Positions 16,267 to 24,528 of a stretch of 64,000 nucleotides of DNA are shown one piece after another; the first letter of the stretch is position 1, and each line of letters begins with the position of its first letter. The notes below the pieces were generated by a model. That model was not told the origin of the DNA, ran no database searches, and worked only from the letters and a program-made list of their open reading frames with translations. The stretch is from JAJDYQ01 sp965214035 (GTDB lineage: Bacteria > Pseudomonadota > Gammaproteobacteria > JAJDYQ01): NCBI GenBank assembly GCA_965214035.1, contig OZ243932.1, positions 1,240,001-1,304,000 of the forward strand, read 5' to 3'. The translations under genes were made by a program, and so were the position numbers.

Positions 16267-16455
16267 GGGAATTATAAAGATTAGTTTGCAATTTTATGGT
16301 ACAATACATCCATGAAGCACTATCGGACAATCCGCTATCGGTTGCATCCGAACAACACGAAGTCCAAAGCTGAGAGGTGGCACTGAGGTAAGGCGGCCTG
16401 TGAAGCGTGAAATTGAAAGAGACGTTGGTTTTGCCAACTAATCTTTATAATTCCC
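16267..16455. mobile_element. 189-bp MITE-like insertion with 20-bp inverted ends, containing TnpB-like coding remnants
   Basis: The ends, GGGAATTATAAAGATTAGTT (16267-16286) and its exact reverse complement (16436-16455), flank a short core, and an 8-bp direct repeat ATATTATA borders the whole. Inside, 16312-16386 reads MKHYRTIRYRLHPNN and then ends at TGA; it resembles the N-terminus of IS200/IS605-type OrfB (TnpB) proteins. In another frame 16376-16441 reads GGTEVRRPVKREIERDVGF and ends at a TAA inside the right inverted repeat, like a TnpB C-terminus. It therefore looks like an internally deleted derivative of a larger element, not autonomous. Classical TnpB elements lack inverted ends and such target duplications, so the parent family is unclear. 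Confidence 0.8.
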
Positions 16456-16463
16456 ATATTATA
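16456..16463. repeat. Right 8-bp target-site duplication ATATTATA
   Basis: This is the second copy of the duplicated target, directly after the right inverted end. The remaining stretch to 16614 shows no gene or other signal I can support. Confidence 0.85.
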
Positions 16464-16614
16464 CATACAGGCACTTGGTGAGGACTATGATTTACACGGA
16501 GAGATCAACCCGGGTTATTGTTAGTACTCATCATTGCTGGCGATCTACAAAATGATACAACATTTACCTGACTGCACCTGCTTAGTGCCTTGGGAATCAA
16601 TAGATGAACCAGAT

Positions 16615-17283
16615 TTACTCACCGAACACCCCCTGCCCCGGCTTTGGGATGTGAATATCATCCTGAAGCTCTGCAGGTGGCGTCAGGTCAATGGAACCGG
16701 TTTCCAGCAGTCCCTGCATCGCCTTATGGACTTTGCCGTATATTTCAGGTCCTTCAACATCCATCACTTGATCGATGATCCAATGGTTATCATGTGCATC
16801 TTCCACATACAGATGCCGCCGGACACAATGACCGGCATGCCGATACATACCGTACCCGGGACCGGTCTGGGAACTGAAACTCTCTTCGGCATATTCATCG
16901 AACCGCCGATTTAACAGATCAATAAAGAGTGTACGGTGATCTCCGGGACCCTCCCAATCCAAGCGATTATCTTCCATGTGCCCGGCCAGTCTCGAACCGG
17001 TGGCATTAATTAATTCATTGCGGACTTCTTCAGGCAACTGTTCGCAGGCAATGCGGTCAACCAGATGAACAATAAAAGCCAGAAATTCGGCGATAACATC
17101 CAGCCTCTGTCCATCGTCACGGTAAACATAGTCCTCGCCATGCAGGGTGATGGCGGTTTCGTGCGCCACACGCCAGGCAATAAAGGCGAGAGCGCCACCT
17201 TGCTCTGAAGCCGTGCGTATTTTATCCTTCCCACCCCACCATTTGGTTCTTAAAAACCTTCCCTTAACCCGAGTTCTGACCAT
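16615..17283 (-). CDS. Uncharacterised helical protein at the end of the ccm operon, 222 residues
   Basis: I do not recognise this family. It starts 8 bp after the ccmI stop and runs in the same direction, so it should share the ccm transcript. The N-terminus is basic (RTRVKGRFLRTKWWGGKDK), followed by long helices with no signal peptide, membrane segment or heme motif. Tryptophan, histidine and acidic residues are frequent; GPGYGMYRHAGHCVRRHLY is the most distinctive stretch. A role in cytochrome c assembly is possible from position alone, but it could equally be an unrelated passenger. Confidence 0.62.
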   Translation of the reverse strand: MVRTRVKGRFLRTKWWGGKDKIRTASEQGGALAFIAWRVAHETAITLHGEDYVYRDDGQRLDVIAEFLAFIVHLVDRIACEQLPEEVRNELINATGSRLAGHMEDNRLDWEGPGDHRTLFIDLLNRRFDEYAEESFSSQTGPGYGMYRHAGHCVRRHLYVEDAHDNHWIIDQVMDVEGPEIYGKVHKAMQGLLETGSIDLTPPAELQDDIHIPKPGQGVFGE

Positions 17284-17291
17284 ACCACATC

Positions 17292-18557
17292 CTATTCAAT
17301 CGTCTCGCCGATCACAACCGCGACCTGAACATCTTTCCCAGGCTTAACCGCCTCGCTCAGTCCCTGCAAATCGCCGGCCTGTGGCATCGGTGAACCGCTG
17401 CGCGACACTCTGGCTCCTATCACTACCTGCCGCTGGCTGGAAAGATTCATCCCGGCCAACATCGCCATGCTATCGTCCAGAATCACCATAGTCGGCAAGT
17501 CGGCAACAGCCAGCTTGCGAACGGCCAGCGGCATGGGCGGCCCTGCAGCGGCACGCGCAAAAACAAACACTATTTCCTCTGCATCAACATGCCCACTGAC
17601 TGAATCATCCAGACTGACCTGTACCTTTATGGAAGTACTGACGACAGATTCATCCTGCCCCCGGCCCTCATTTGCGACCTGTATGTCACCCCCCTGCTCA
17701 TCGGTCAGGTGTATTTTTTCACGTGCCTCGGCGATATAGGCATTCAGCGTTTGCCGGGCCTCATCCGTCAACCCGGAACTCTGCACAGCTTTACTCCATA
17801 CATTGACCGCTGCTGCATAGTCACCTTCCTGAAAACTCGCAAACCCCTTTAACCATAAGGCCTTGGACATTGCGGGGGCGATAGCAAGCGCCCTATTGAT
17901 CAGCTCGAGTGGTTTACCCTGCATTCGGTTATCACTGGCAAACGCAAGCGCCTCGGCATAATCAGTCAACAATACCGGGTCCTGATTCCCGGTCAGTTCA
18001 TATGCCCGTGCATAGGCACCAACGGCCTCCTTATTTTTTTCCATGATCAGATAAGACCGCCCCAACATCTGCCAGCCTTCGGCATTGCCGGGATTTTCAC
18101 GCAGTTCAGCAGCCAGCAATTCAATCATCTGATCCACCGGCAGCAGTTGTTCATCCGCCTCCCGCCCTGCTGCCTGTACTGCAGAATGCTGTGGTGGCAC
18201 GATTTCCCGGTAAGTTGTTACCTCACGATAGAGGCCGACACTTCCCGACGACACCACAAACAGCAATATCATACCCAACCATTGTCTGCTTTTTTTTGAA
18301 AGCGGGTTCAGGCCAACCCCATCATCGACCAGATCAACAGCCACCGCCGCCTTCAGGTCTGCCTTGGCGGCATCATATTCCGCCTGCGCAAGATTACCAA
18401 TCACCAAGTCGTCATCAAGCTCTCGCAGCTGAACTTTCAGCAATTCGACATTCGTAGCATTGCTGTCCGGAGCAAACCAGCCGACAGGACGCCATAAAGG
18501 AAACAGCACAATGATTAATGCCACAGCCAGCATAGCCACAGCAAAACCCCAGATCAT
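17292..18557 (-). CDS. ccmI: Cytochrome c maturation protein CcmI (TPR)
   Basis: CcmI brings apocytochrome c to the CcmF-CcmH heme ligation complex. Two membrane helices frame the N-terminal third (about residues 1-22 and 90-108) with a leucine-rich cytoplasmic loop between them. Periplasmic TPR repeats follow (NPGNAEGWQMLGRSYLIME and later), and then a C-terminal beta domain. ATG 18557 is three bases past the ccmH stop; a TTG at 18563 overlaps that stop. The length of about 421 residues is normal for the family. It is the penultimate gene of the operon. Confidence 0.9.
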   Translation of the reverse strand: MIWGFAVAMLAVALIIVLFPLWRPVGWFAPDSNATNVELLKVQLRELDDDLVIGNLAQAEYDAAKADLKAAVAVDLVDDGVGLNPLSKKSRQWLGMILLFVVSSGSVGLYREVTTYREIVPPQHSAVQAAGREADEQLLPVDQMIELLAAELRENPGNAEGWQMLGRSYLIMEKNKEAVGAYARAYELTGNQDPVLLTDYAEALAFASDNRMQGKPLELINRALAIAPAMSKALWLKGFASFQEGDYAAAVNVWSKAVQSSGLTDEARQTLNAYIAEAREKIHLTDEQGGDIQVANEGRGQDESVVSTSIKVQVSLDDSVSGHVDAEEIVFVFARAAAGPPMPLAVRKLAVADLPTMVILDDSMAMLAGMNLSSQRQVVIGARVSRSGSPMPQAGDLQGLSEAVKPGKDVQVAVVIGETIE

Positions 18558-18559
18558 GC

Positions 18560-19024
18560 TCAACCGCCCCTGTCATCGAAATCCGCGGATTTCTCAAGCA
18601 GTTCCTGCAAACGCCCCTGCTGCCGGGTATTGGTATCGGCCTGTGACTGTTCCTGCCGCCTCATGGTTCTGACAACCATGACAAACCCTACAACGACAAG
18701 TATGAAAGGCCCCGTCCAAAGAATCGCGGTAGCCATATTAAAAGGTGGCTTGTAAAGGATATAGTGTCCGTAACGCTCCACCATATAGTCGATGATTTCA
18801 GCATCAGACTGCCCTTCGTTGATCTGTTCCTTCACCTGATCACGAAAATCACGCGCCAGTTCGGCATTGGAATCGGCGATTGATTGATTCTGGCAAACCA
18901 TGCAGCGCAGGACTTTGGACAGATCATTAAATCGCTGCTCATCCTCCGGGTTCCTGAGTGTCATTTCTCCGGCAACCCGGGCTGTTACCAGAAACAGCAG
19001 AATAAACATCAGAACCATTCTCAT
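18560..19024 (-). CDS. ccmH: Cytochrome c maturation protein CcmH
   Basis: A membrane-anchored periplasmic thioredox protein that reduces or binds the apocytochrome heme-site cysteines. It has a signal sequence (residues 1-19), the signature LRCMVCQNQSIADSNAELA with C41 and C44, and one C-terminal membrane helix (about 98-118). At 154 residues it is the short CcmH form lacking the TPR part, which here is the separate ccmI. Its start overlaps the end of ccmG by four bases (ATGA), the usual sign of translational coupling. Confidence 0.94.
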   Translation of the reverse strand: MRMVLMFILLFLVTARVAGEMTLRNPEDEQRFNDLSKVLRCMVCQNQSIADSNAELARDFRDQVKEQINEGQSDAEIIDYMVERYGHYILYKPPFNMATAILWTGPFILVVVGFVMVVRTMRRQEQSQADTNTRQQGRLQELLEKSADFDDRGG

Positions 19025-19578
19025 GCTGTATCGCCTGTCTCTCTCAGCCTATTGATCAGAGGCATGATCTCATCCCGCAGCTTTTCCTCTGTAATCGGGC
19101 CGGTATGCTTGTAGCGGATAACTCCCTGCTGATCAACAACAAAAGTCTCTGGAGTACCGTAAGCCCCCCAGTCAATGGCTGCGCGTCCGTCATAATCGAA
19201 GATACTGGCCTCATAGGGATTGCCCGTATCACGCAACCATTTCAGAGCATCCGCCCGCTCATCCTTGTAATTGATGCCGATAATTGAAATATCGGTATCA
19301 CGTGACATCTGCACCAGCAGATTATGTTCATATCGACAGGACACACACCAGGAAGCCCAGATATTAACCAGACTGACCCGCCCTTTAAGTTGCTCTGAGG
19401 AAAAGGTCTGCTCGGGTTCCAGCAAAAGTGGCAGCTCAAACTGCGGTACGGCTCTGCCGATCAGCGGCGAAGGCACCTCTCTGATATTACGTCCCTGGTT
19501 TATCTGATAAAGCACCAATCCGAAAACGGACACTATGGCCAGAAAAACCGTAACCGGCAACAGATAACGTGCCTTCAT
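19021..19578 (-). CDS. ccmG: Thiol:disulfide oxidoreductase CcmG/DsbE
   Basis: A 185-residue thioredoxin-fold protein anchored by an N-terminal membrane helix (residues 5-24). The active site is WCVSC at 77-81, preceded by the typical VNIWAS strand; a cis-proline lies in YGTPETFVVD. It keeps apocytochrome cysteines, and probably CcmH, reduced in the periplasm so heme can be attached. It overlaps both neighbours (ccmF and ccmH) by four bases. Confidence 0.94.
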   Translation of the reverse strand: MKARYLLPVTVFLAIVSVFGLVLYQINQGRNIREVPSPLIGRAVPQFELPLLLEPEQTFSSEQLKGRVSLVNIWASWCVSCRYEHNLLVQMSRDTDISIIGINYKDERADALKWLRDTGNPYEASIFDYDGRAAIDWGAYGTPETFVVDQQGVIRYKHTGPITEEKLRDEIMPLINRLRETGDTA

Positions 19579-21557
19579 GCCTTTGCCTCACGAGCTACCG
19601 GGCCGACAGCCGACCTGCGTCTGGCCTGCACAATGCGTTTTGCTGATGTCCGATAACGCCGGTCCGATGCGGCCAGTATGCCACCGAGGGCCATCAACAA
19701 CGGCCCTAACCAGATCCATGCCTGAAATGGCTTATGATAGACCCTGAGTGCCCAACCATCCTCACCTCGCTGCTCGGCCAGAGCGACATACAGGTCACGG
19801 AACAGAGTGGCATCGATAGAGGCTTCGGTCATGGGCATCGTCTGCACGAAATAAGTTCTCTTTTCCGGCATCAGAACAGCAACCTGCTCACCGTCACGGG
19901 TAACGGTCACCCGCGCCATATCAGAGTGATAATTAGGTCCGCGAACCGGCTTTACCTCCTCAAGGTGAAAGGCGAAGTCATTAATCCGCACCGTATCCCC
20001 GACGCGCACATGGACATCCCGCTCCACGCTGAAAGCTGAACTCAATGTTGCCCCGATCACAAAAACACCGACTCCCGCATGAGCAATAACCATTCCATAG
20101 ACCCCGGCCGACAAGCCCCTGTTTCCGGGCCTTCGAATCAGGCGATCTCTCAGATATTGCACACTGCTGAAGATTGCCCATACAGCAATCATGGATGCAG
20201 CCGTTACCATCAATGTAGTCCTGCCCATAGCCACTAACGGCAGGACAGCACCGACAACAAGACCGGCGATGAACACAACCCGCAACTTTTTGACCACAGG
20301 ATGCATATCTCCCGATCGCCAGCTCACCAGAGGACCAATGCCCATCAGAATGACAAGAGGCAACATAACAGGCACAAATACCGCATCAAAATAAGGTGGG
20401 CCGACAGATATTTTTCCGAGGCCCAGAGCATCCAACACAATGGGGGCCATGGTACCCATCAACACTGCCGCCAGTGCTGCCATCAACAACACATTATTCG
20501 CCAATAACAGCATTTCTCTGGAAAACAATCTGAATTTGCCACCACCATATACATTCGGTGCCCTCCAGGCATACAGCCCTAATGAGGCACCAATAACAAC
20601 AACCAGAAATGCCAGTATAAAGACCCCGCGCTCAGGGTCACTGGCAAAGGCGTGTACCGACACCAAAACACCGGAACGCACCAGAAAGGTCCCCAACAGA
20701 CTCAGGGAAAATGTCAGTATGGCCAACAACACAGTCCAGCTTTTAAACGCCCCACGTTTTTCCGTTACCGCCAGAGAATGGATCAGTGCTGTCCCTGCCA
20801 GCCAGGGCATCAAAGAAGCATTCTCCACGGGGTCCCAAAACCACCAGCCACCCCAACCCAGCTCATAGTAAGCCCACCAGCTACCCAACACGATGCCGAT
20901 GGTCAAAAACAGCCAGGCAACCGTTGTCCAAGGACGGGACCAGCGTGCCCATGTGGCATCGAGACGACCACCCAGCAGAGCGGCTACTGCAAAGGAAAAC
21001 GCCACCGAAAAACCGACATAACCCATATACAGCATGGGAGGATGAATAATCAGGCCCGGATCCTGTAACAGTGGATTCAAATCCCGACCATCGGTAGCTC
21101 CGGGAATCAGGCGATCAAACGGATTCGATGTCATCAGAATAAACAATATGAAGCCGACGCTGATAAAACCCATGACACCCATAACCCGTGCGAGAAAATG
21201 TTCCGGCAGTGATTGACTGAATATCGTGATAGCCAATCCCCAACCCGCCAGCATCAAAACCCAGAGCAGCAACGATCCTTCGTGAGCGCCCCAGACAGCA
21301 GAGATACGGTATTCAATCGGCAGGGCGCTGTTGGAATTCTGGACGACATAAGCCACAGTAAAATCGTTTTCGATAAACGCCAGTGTCAGCATGGCGAAAG
21401 AAACAGCGACAAACAAAAACTGTGCGCGTGCCGCCGGCCTGCCCATTGCCATTAATTCCGGGATGCCCCGATAGGCACCCACTACTGGTATAACGGTCTG
21501 CACCAGGGCCATAAATAACGCAACAACAAGGGCAAAATGTCCGATTTCAGGGATCAT
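19575..21557 (-). CDS. ccmF: Heme lyase CcmF
   Basis: CcmF is the integral-membrane core of the heme ligation complex. The 660-residue chain has many membrane helices and the tryptophan-rich signature WGGWWFWDPVENASLMPWL, with further conserved histidines such as LIIHPPMLYMGYVG. The length and motif order match the family. It lies between ccmE and ccmG, four bases apart or overlapping, in the standard operon order. Confidence 0.96.
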   Translation of the reverse strand: MIPEIGHFALVVALFMALVQTVIPVVGAYRGIPELMAMGRPAARAQFLFVAVSFAMLTLAFIENDFTVAYVVQNSNSALPIEYRISAVWGAHEGSLLLWVLMLAGWGLAITIFSQSLPEHFLARVMGVMGFISVGFILFILMTSNPFDRLIPGATDGRDLNPLLQDPGLIIHPPMLYMGYVGFSVAFSFAVAALLGGRLDATWARWSRPWTTVAWLFLTIGIVLGSWWAYYELGWGGWWFWDPVENASLMPWLAGTALIHSLAVTEKRGAFKSWTVLLAILTFSLSLLGTFLVRSGVLVSVHAFASDPERGVFILAFLVVVIGASLGLYAWRAPNVYGGGKFRLFSREMLLLANNVLLMAALAAVLMGTMAPIVLDALGLGKISVGPPYFDAVFVPVMLPLVILMGIGPLVSWRSGDMHPVVKKLRVVFIAGLVVGAVLPLVAMGRTTLMVTAASMIAVWAIFSSVQYLRDRLIRRPGNRGLSAGVYGMVIAHAGVGVFVIGATLSSAFSVERDVHVRVGDTVRINDFAFHLEEVKPVRGPNYHSDMARVTVTRDGEQVAVLMPEKRTYFVQTMPMTEASIDATLFRDLYVALAEQRGEDGWALRVYHKPFQAWIWLGPLLMALGGILAASDRRYRTSAKRIVQARRRSAVGPVAREAKA

Positions 21558-21560
21558 CGG

Positions 21561-22094
21561 TTATTCGATATCGACCTGCGGCAGGGAAACGACCGATTCA
21601 GATCGGGGCACTTTTATATTTCGCTTTTCGGCAGTCACAGACTGTGCAGATGCCTGCGGTCGGATACCGTTATACGGCATGGGCTGCATCGCATCGGCGA
21701 CCTCCGGCGGCATATAGGACTCATCATGCTTTGCCAGCACCTCTTCAGCATAAAACACCCCGTCTTTACCCAGTCTGCCTCTGGCAACGGTACCCTGCCC
21801 CTCCTTAAAAAGATCCGGCAATATCCCCGAATAACTCACAGCGACCTGTTGAGCGTTATCGGTGACAATAAAGCGAGATTCCAGACTGGCGGAGGATTTT
21901 TCCAGCGTCCCCCTGCGCACCATGCCGCCCAGGCGAAATGTTTCACCCGGTTCCACCGCACCAGCGACCACCTGAGAAGGTGAAAAGAAATAAGCCATAT
22001 TGCCCTGCAACGCATTGATCGCCAGTACCGCCGCGACCGCCACCCCGGTCAGCGCCATACCGGCAAGCATCATTCGTTTCTGTCTGGGCTTCAT
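21561..22094 (-). CDS. ccmE: Heme chaperone CcmE
   Basis: CcmE carries heme in the periplasm from CcmC to CcmF. The 177-residue chain starts at ATG 22094 with AGGA about 9 bases upstream. It has one N-terminal membrane helix (about 10-29), an OB-fold domain, and the covalent heme histidine H123 in LAKHDESYMPPEV. An earlier in-frame start at 22112 lacks a ribosome-binding site. The C-terminal tail is long and flexible, ending in acidic VDIE. Confidence 0.95.
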   Translation of the reverse strand: MKPRQKRMMLAGMALTGVAVAAVLAINALQGNMAYFFSPSQVVAGAVEPGETFRLGGMVRRGTLEKSSASLESRFIVTDNAQQVAVSYSGILPDLFKEGQGTVARGRLGKDGVFYAEEVLAKHDESYMPPEVADAMQPMPYNGIRPQASAQSVTAEKRNIKVPRSESVVSLPQVDIE

Positions 22095-22115
22095 GGACAG
22101 TCCTGCTATCAATGG

Positions 22116-22277
22116 CTAATCAGCGCCGGATTCATTCAGTCTGGCCATGCGCCTCAGACGCCTGATGGCGACTCTGCGCCGAACATCGGCCATCAACCAC
22201 TCTCCGACCATCAAAAAGGCCGTTGCGCCGAATGACCAACCTATGTAAAAACCGTAACCGGCAATAATATCTTTCAT
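22116..22277 (-). CDS. ccmD: Heme exporter subunit CcmD
   Basis: A 53-residue protein with one membrane helix (GYGFYIGWSFGATAFLMVGEW) followed by a basic cytoplasmic tail (VRRRVAIRRLRRMARL), the usual CcmD pattern. It stabilises the CcmC-CcmE complex and helps release holo-CcmE. I chose the second of two consecutive ATG codons because GGAG lies six bases upstream of it. It sits between ccmC and ccmE, as expected. Confidence 0.9.
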   Translation of the reverse strand: MKDIIAGYGFYIGWSFGATAFLMVGEWLMADVRRRVAIRRLRRMARLNESGAD

Positions 22278-22279
22278 CA

Positions 22280-23038
22280 TCAGCTCCGAACCTTTTGAGA
22301 CCGGATTTCCGGCAACTCGTTCACCCATTCCGTGTATTTTTCCCGCTCCAGAATGATGCTTCTGACTCGTTTCAATATCACCGCAAAGCTATACAACCAG
22401 AAAGCCAGCGTCATGGTGAGCATGGCCCAAAGGATATTACTCTCAATGGATTTCATGGAAGATCGCTGATGCAATGACGTGCACTGATTTGGGTCCGGAC
22501 AGTTCACTGAATAATAAATAATCGGTATGGTGAACAAACCGACCATTGCCAGCACCGCCGAAGCACGATCTGCCCTTCGCACATCATCGATTGCTGACTG
22601 CAAAGCCATATAACCGATATAAAGAAATAACAGGATCAACTCGGAAGTCATGCGCGGGTCCCAATCCCACCAGGTTCCCCAGCTTGTTTTACCCCAGAAG
22701 GCACCTGTCCACAACGCCAGAAATGTGAATATCGCACCGGTTGGCACGGTGGCTGCTGCCATCATAAAAGACAGACGGGTATTAAACACCAGGCCAACCA
22801 GACTCCAGCCGGCCATGACGACATACAGCCACATCGACATCCAGGCCGCTGGCACATGTACAAATATAATCCGGTAATACTGCTTCTGGTCACTCAGAAC
22901 ATTTGGCGTCTCAAAGAAACCCCAGTACAAGCCGCCGATAGCCAATAATACAGCCGATGCTGCAAACCACGGAATCGTTCTGCCAGCCAGCGGATAAAAA
23001 GAAGCCGGCGACGCATACCTGAACCAGTTAATACCCAC
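22280..23038 (-). CDS. ccmC: Heme handling protein CcmC
   Basis: An inner-membrane protein of 252 residues with six predicted helices that loads heme onto CcmE. The tryptophan-rich loop WGTWWDWDPRMTSELILLF is diagnostic, and FVHVPAAWMSMWLY supplies a conserved histidine on the opposite side. It starts at GTG 23038, sixteen bases after the ccmB stop. Near the end, just past NCPDPNQ, the cytoplasmic tail is basic. Confidence 0.95.
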   Translation of the reverse strand: MGINWFRYASPASFYPLAGRTIPWFAASAVLLAIGGLYWGFFETPNVLSDQKQYYRIIFVHVPAAWMSMWLYVVMAGWSLVGLVFNTRLSFMMAAATVPTGAIFTFLALWTGAFWGKTSWGTWWDWDPRMTSELILLFLYIGYMALQSAIDDVRRADRASAVLAMVGLFTIPIIYYSVNCPDPNQCTSLHQRSSMKSIESNILWAMLTMTLAFWLYSFAVILKRVRSIILEREKYTEWVNELPEIRSQKVRS

Positions 23039-23053
23039 AATCGTTCACTTCTT

Positions 23054-23731
23054 TCATTCCAGCGAAAACCTCAGTGCGGCAGAAGCTGCCCAGGGACCGA
23101 GTGCCATAGACAAAACAGTCAATGCACCCAATAGCATGTAATAAGCCTGCTGAGGGGCATTCGTAGCGGCGGCGGCGATCGCCCCTGCCCCATAAACCAG
23201 CACCGGGATATACAGGGGCAGAATTAAAAGTGAAAGCAATATCCCCCCACCTCGCAGCCCCAGCGTCAAGGCAGCACCAATAGCGCCAACCATGCTCAGA
23301 GCAGGCGTTCCCAAAAGCAACGACCACATCATCGGCACCACCTGCCCCTCCCCCAATCGATACTGCAACGCTACCAGCGGCGAGATCAGCACCAGTGGCA
23401 GACCAGTCAACAGCCAGTGAGCACACACCTTCGCCATCACCACAACACTGAGAGGCTGCGATGTCAACAGCATCTGTTCGAGCGTTCCGTCTGCATAGTC
23501 CGCCGCAAACAGCCGCTCCAACACCAGCATGGAAGACAGCAATGCCGCTACCCACACCACACCGGGCGCAATCTGGAAAAGGATTTGTTGCTCCACCCCG
23601 ATACCAAGTGGAAACAGACTGATCACAATAATAAAGAAAAACAGTGACATCAGAATCTCCGTGCGCCGACGAAACGCCAACAGCAGATCACGCAACACAA
23701 TAACCCTGAACAACCGCCACATCCTATTCAC
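23054..23731 (-). CDS. ccmB: Heme exporter membrane subunit CcmB
   Basis: The membrane partner of the CcmA ATPase; together they release heme-loaded CcmE from CcmC. The 225-residue chain shows six hydrophobic helices and the conserved DGTLEQMLL block near residue 80 that contacts the ATPase. It overlaps ccmA by four bases (ATGA), as usual for this pair. Confidence 0.95.
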   Translation of the reverse strand: MNRMWRLFRVIVLRDLLLAFRRRTEILMSLFFFIIVISLFPLGIGVEQQILFQIAPGVVWVAALLSSMLVLERLFAADYADGTLEQMLLTSQPLSVVVMAKVCAHWLLTGLPLVLISPLVALQYRLGEGQVVPMMWSLLLGTPALSMVGAIGAALTLGLRGGGILLSLLILPLYIPVLVYGAGAIAAAATNAPQQAYYMLLGALTVLSMALGPWAASAALRFSLE

Positions 23732-24354
23732 CCCAGTCTCAGATACTTCACCCCGGCCGAGGTCAGCATAACTTCCTGATGCGTTGTCAAAACAACCAGT
23801 CCCGACCGATCAATGTGGCTGGAAATAGTCTCCTGCAACACCGCCACAGCATCGGCATCCAGTGCATTGAAAGGTTCATCCAGCACCCAGAGCAGGGCAT
23901 TATTAACGAACAGCCTTGCCAGACTGACACGTCTTTGCTGCCCCTGTGACAACATCCTGACCGGTAGATCCTCAAATCCGCGCAGCCCCACCCGCTCCAA
24001 CGCCAGCCATAACATCCCGTCTTCGGGATACAGGCCACCAAGCGCACACGAAACCCGCAGATTTTCCAGCGGTGTCAGCTCCGATTTAACAGCCAACTGA
24101 TGGCCGATATACAAAAGATGATCAAAAAACTCCTCACCACCCTCTCTTATCGGCCTTCCATTCCAGCTGATCTGTCCCTCATCCGGATACAGCAAACCAC
24201 ACAAGGCACGTAACAGAGTCGTCTTGCCGACACCATTAGTGCCCTGCAGGTAGAGCAACTCGCCTGAATGCACACAGACGGACAGATCGGAAAACAGACA
24301 CCGGTCGCCGCGGATACAGGTCAGGTTTTCCGCCTGTAATACTGCATCAGCCAT
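23728..24354 (-). CDS. ccmA: Heme exporter ATPase CcmA
   Basis: The ABC ATPase of the CcmAB complex. It carries Walker A GTNGVGKTT, the signature LSQGQQRR, Walker B LWVLDEPFNALD and the switch histidine LTTHQE. At 208 residues it is the compact CcmA type. It is the first gene of the ccmABCDEFGHI operon. In the 174 bp before it, a TTGACA on the minus strand (complement of 24431-24436) is a possible -35 box, but I see no good -10 box. Confidence 0.95.
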   Translation of the reverse strand: MADAVLQAENLTCIRGDRCLFSDLSVCVHSGELLYLQGTNGVGKTTLLRALCGLLYPDEGQISWNGRPIREGGEEFFDHLLYIGHQLAVKSELTPLENLRVSCALGGLYPEDGMLWLALERVGLRGFEDLPVRMLSQGQQRRVSLARLFVNNALLWVLDEPFNALDADAVAVLQETISSHIDRSGLVVLTTHQEVMLTSAGVKYLRLG

Positions 24355-24528
24355 TCAACCATACACCGTATTTCAGGTTCTGCAAAAGATTCGCTCACCA
24401 TTGCGCAAAAGAATCAAGCATTACAAGAACTGTCAATGCCGACATCAGAAATAGAAATGGTGAGGCTGGATATCCAGACCGGGAACACACAACTCCGGGC
24501 GTGGCACCACCGGTAGAAGCCTGAGTGA

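Noticed and set aside
14209..16267. Open frames of about 200 codons opposite each triplicated gene
   Set aside because: They are mirror images of the nuclease-like genes, which carry the D...ExK motif and heptads on the minus strand.
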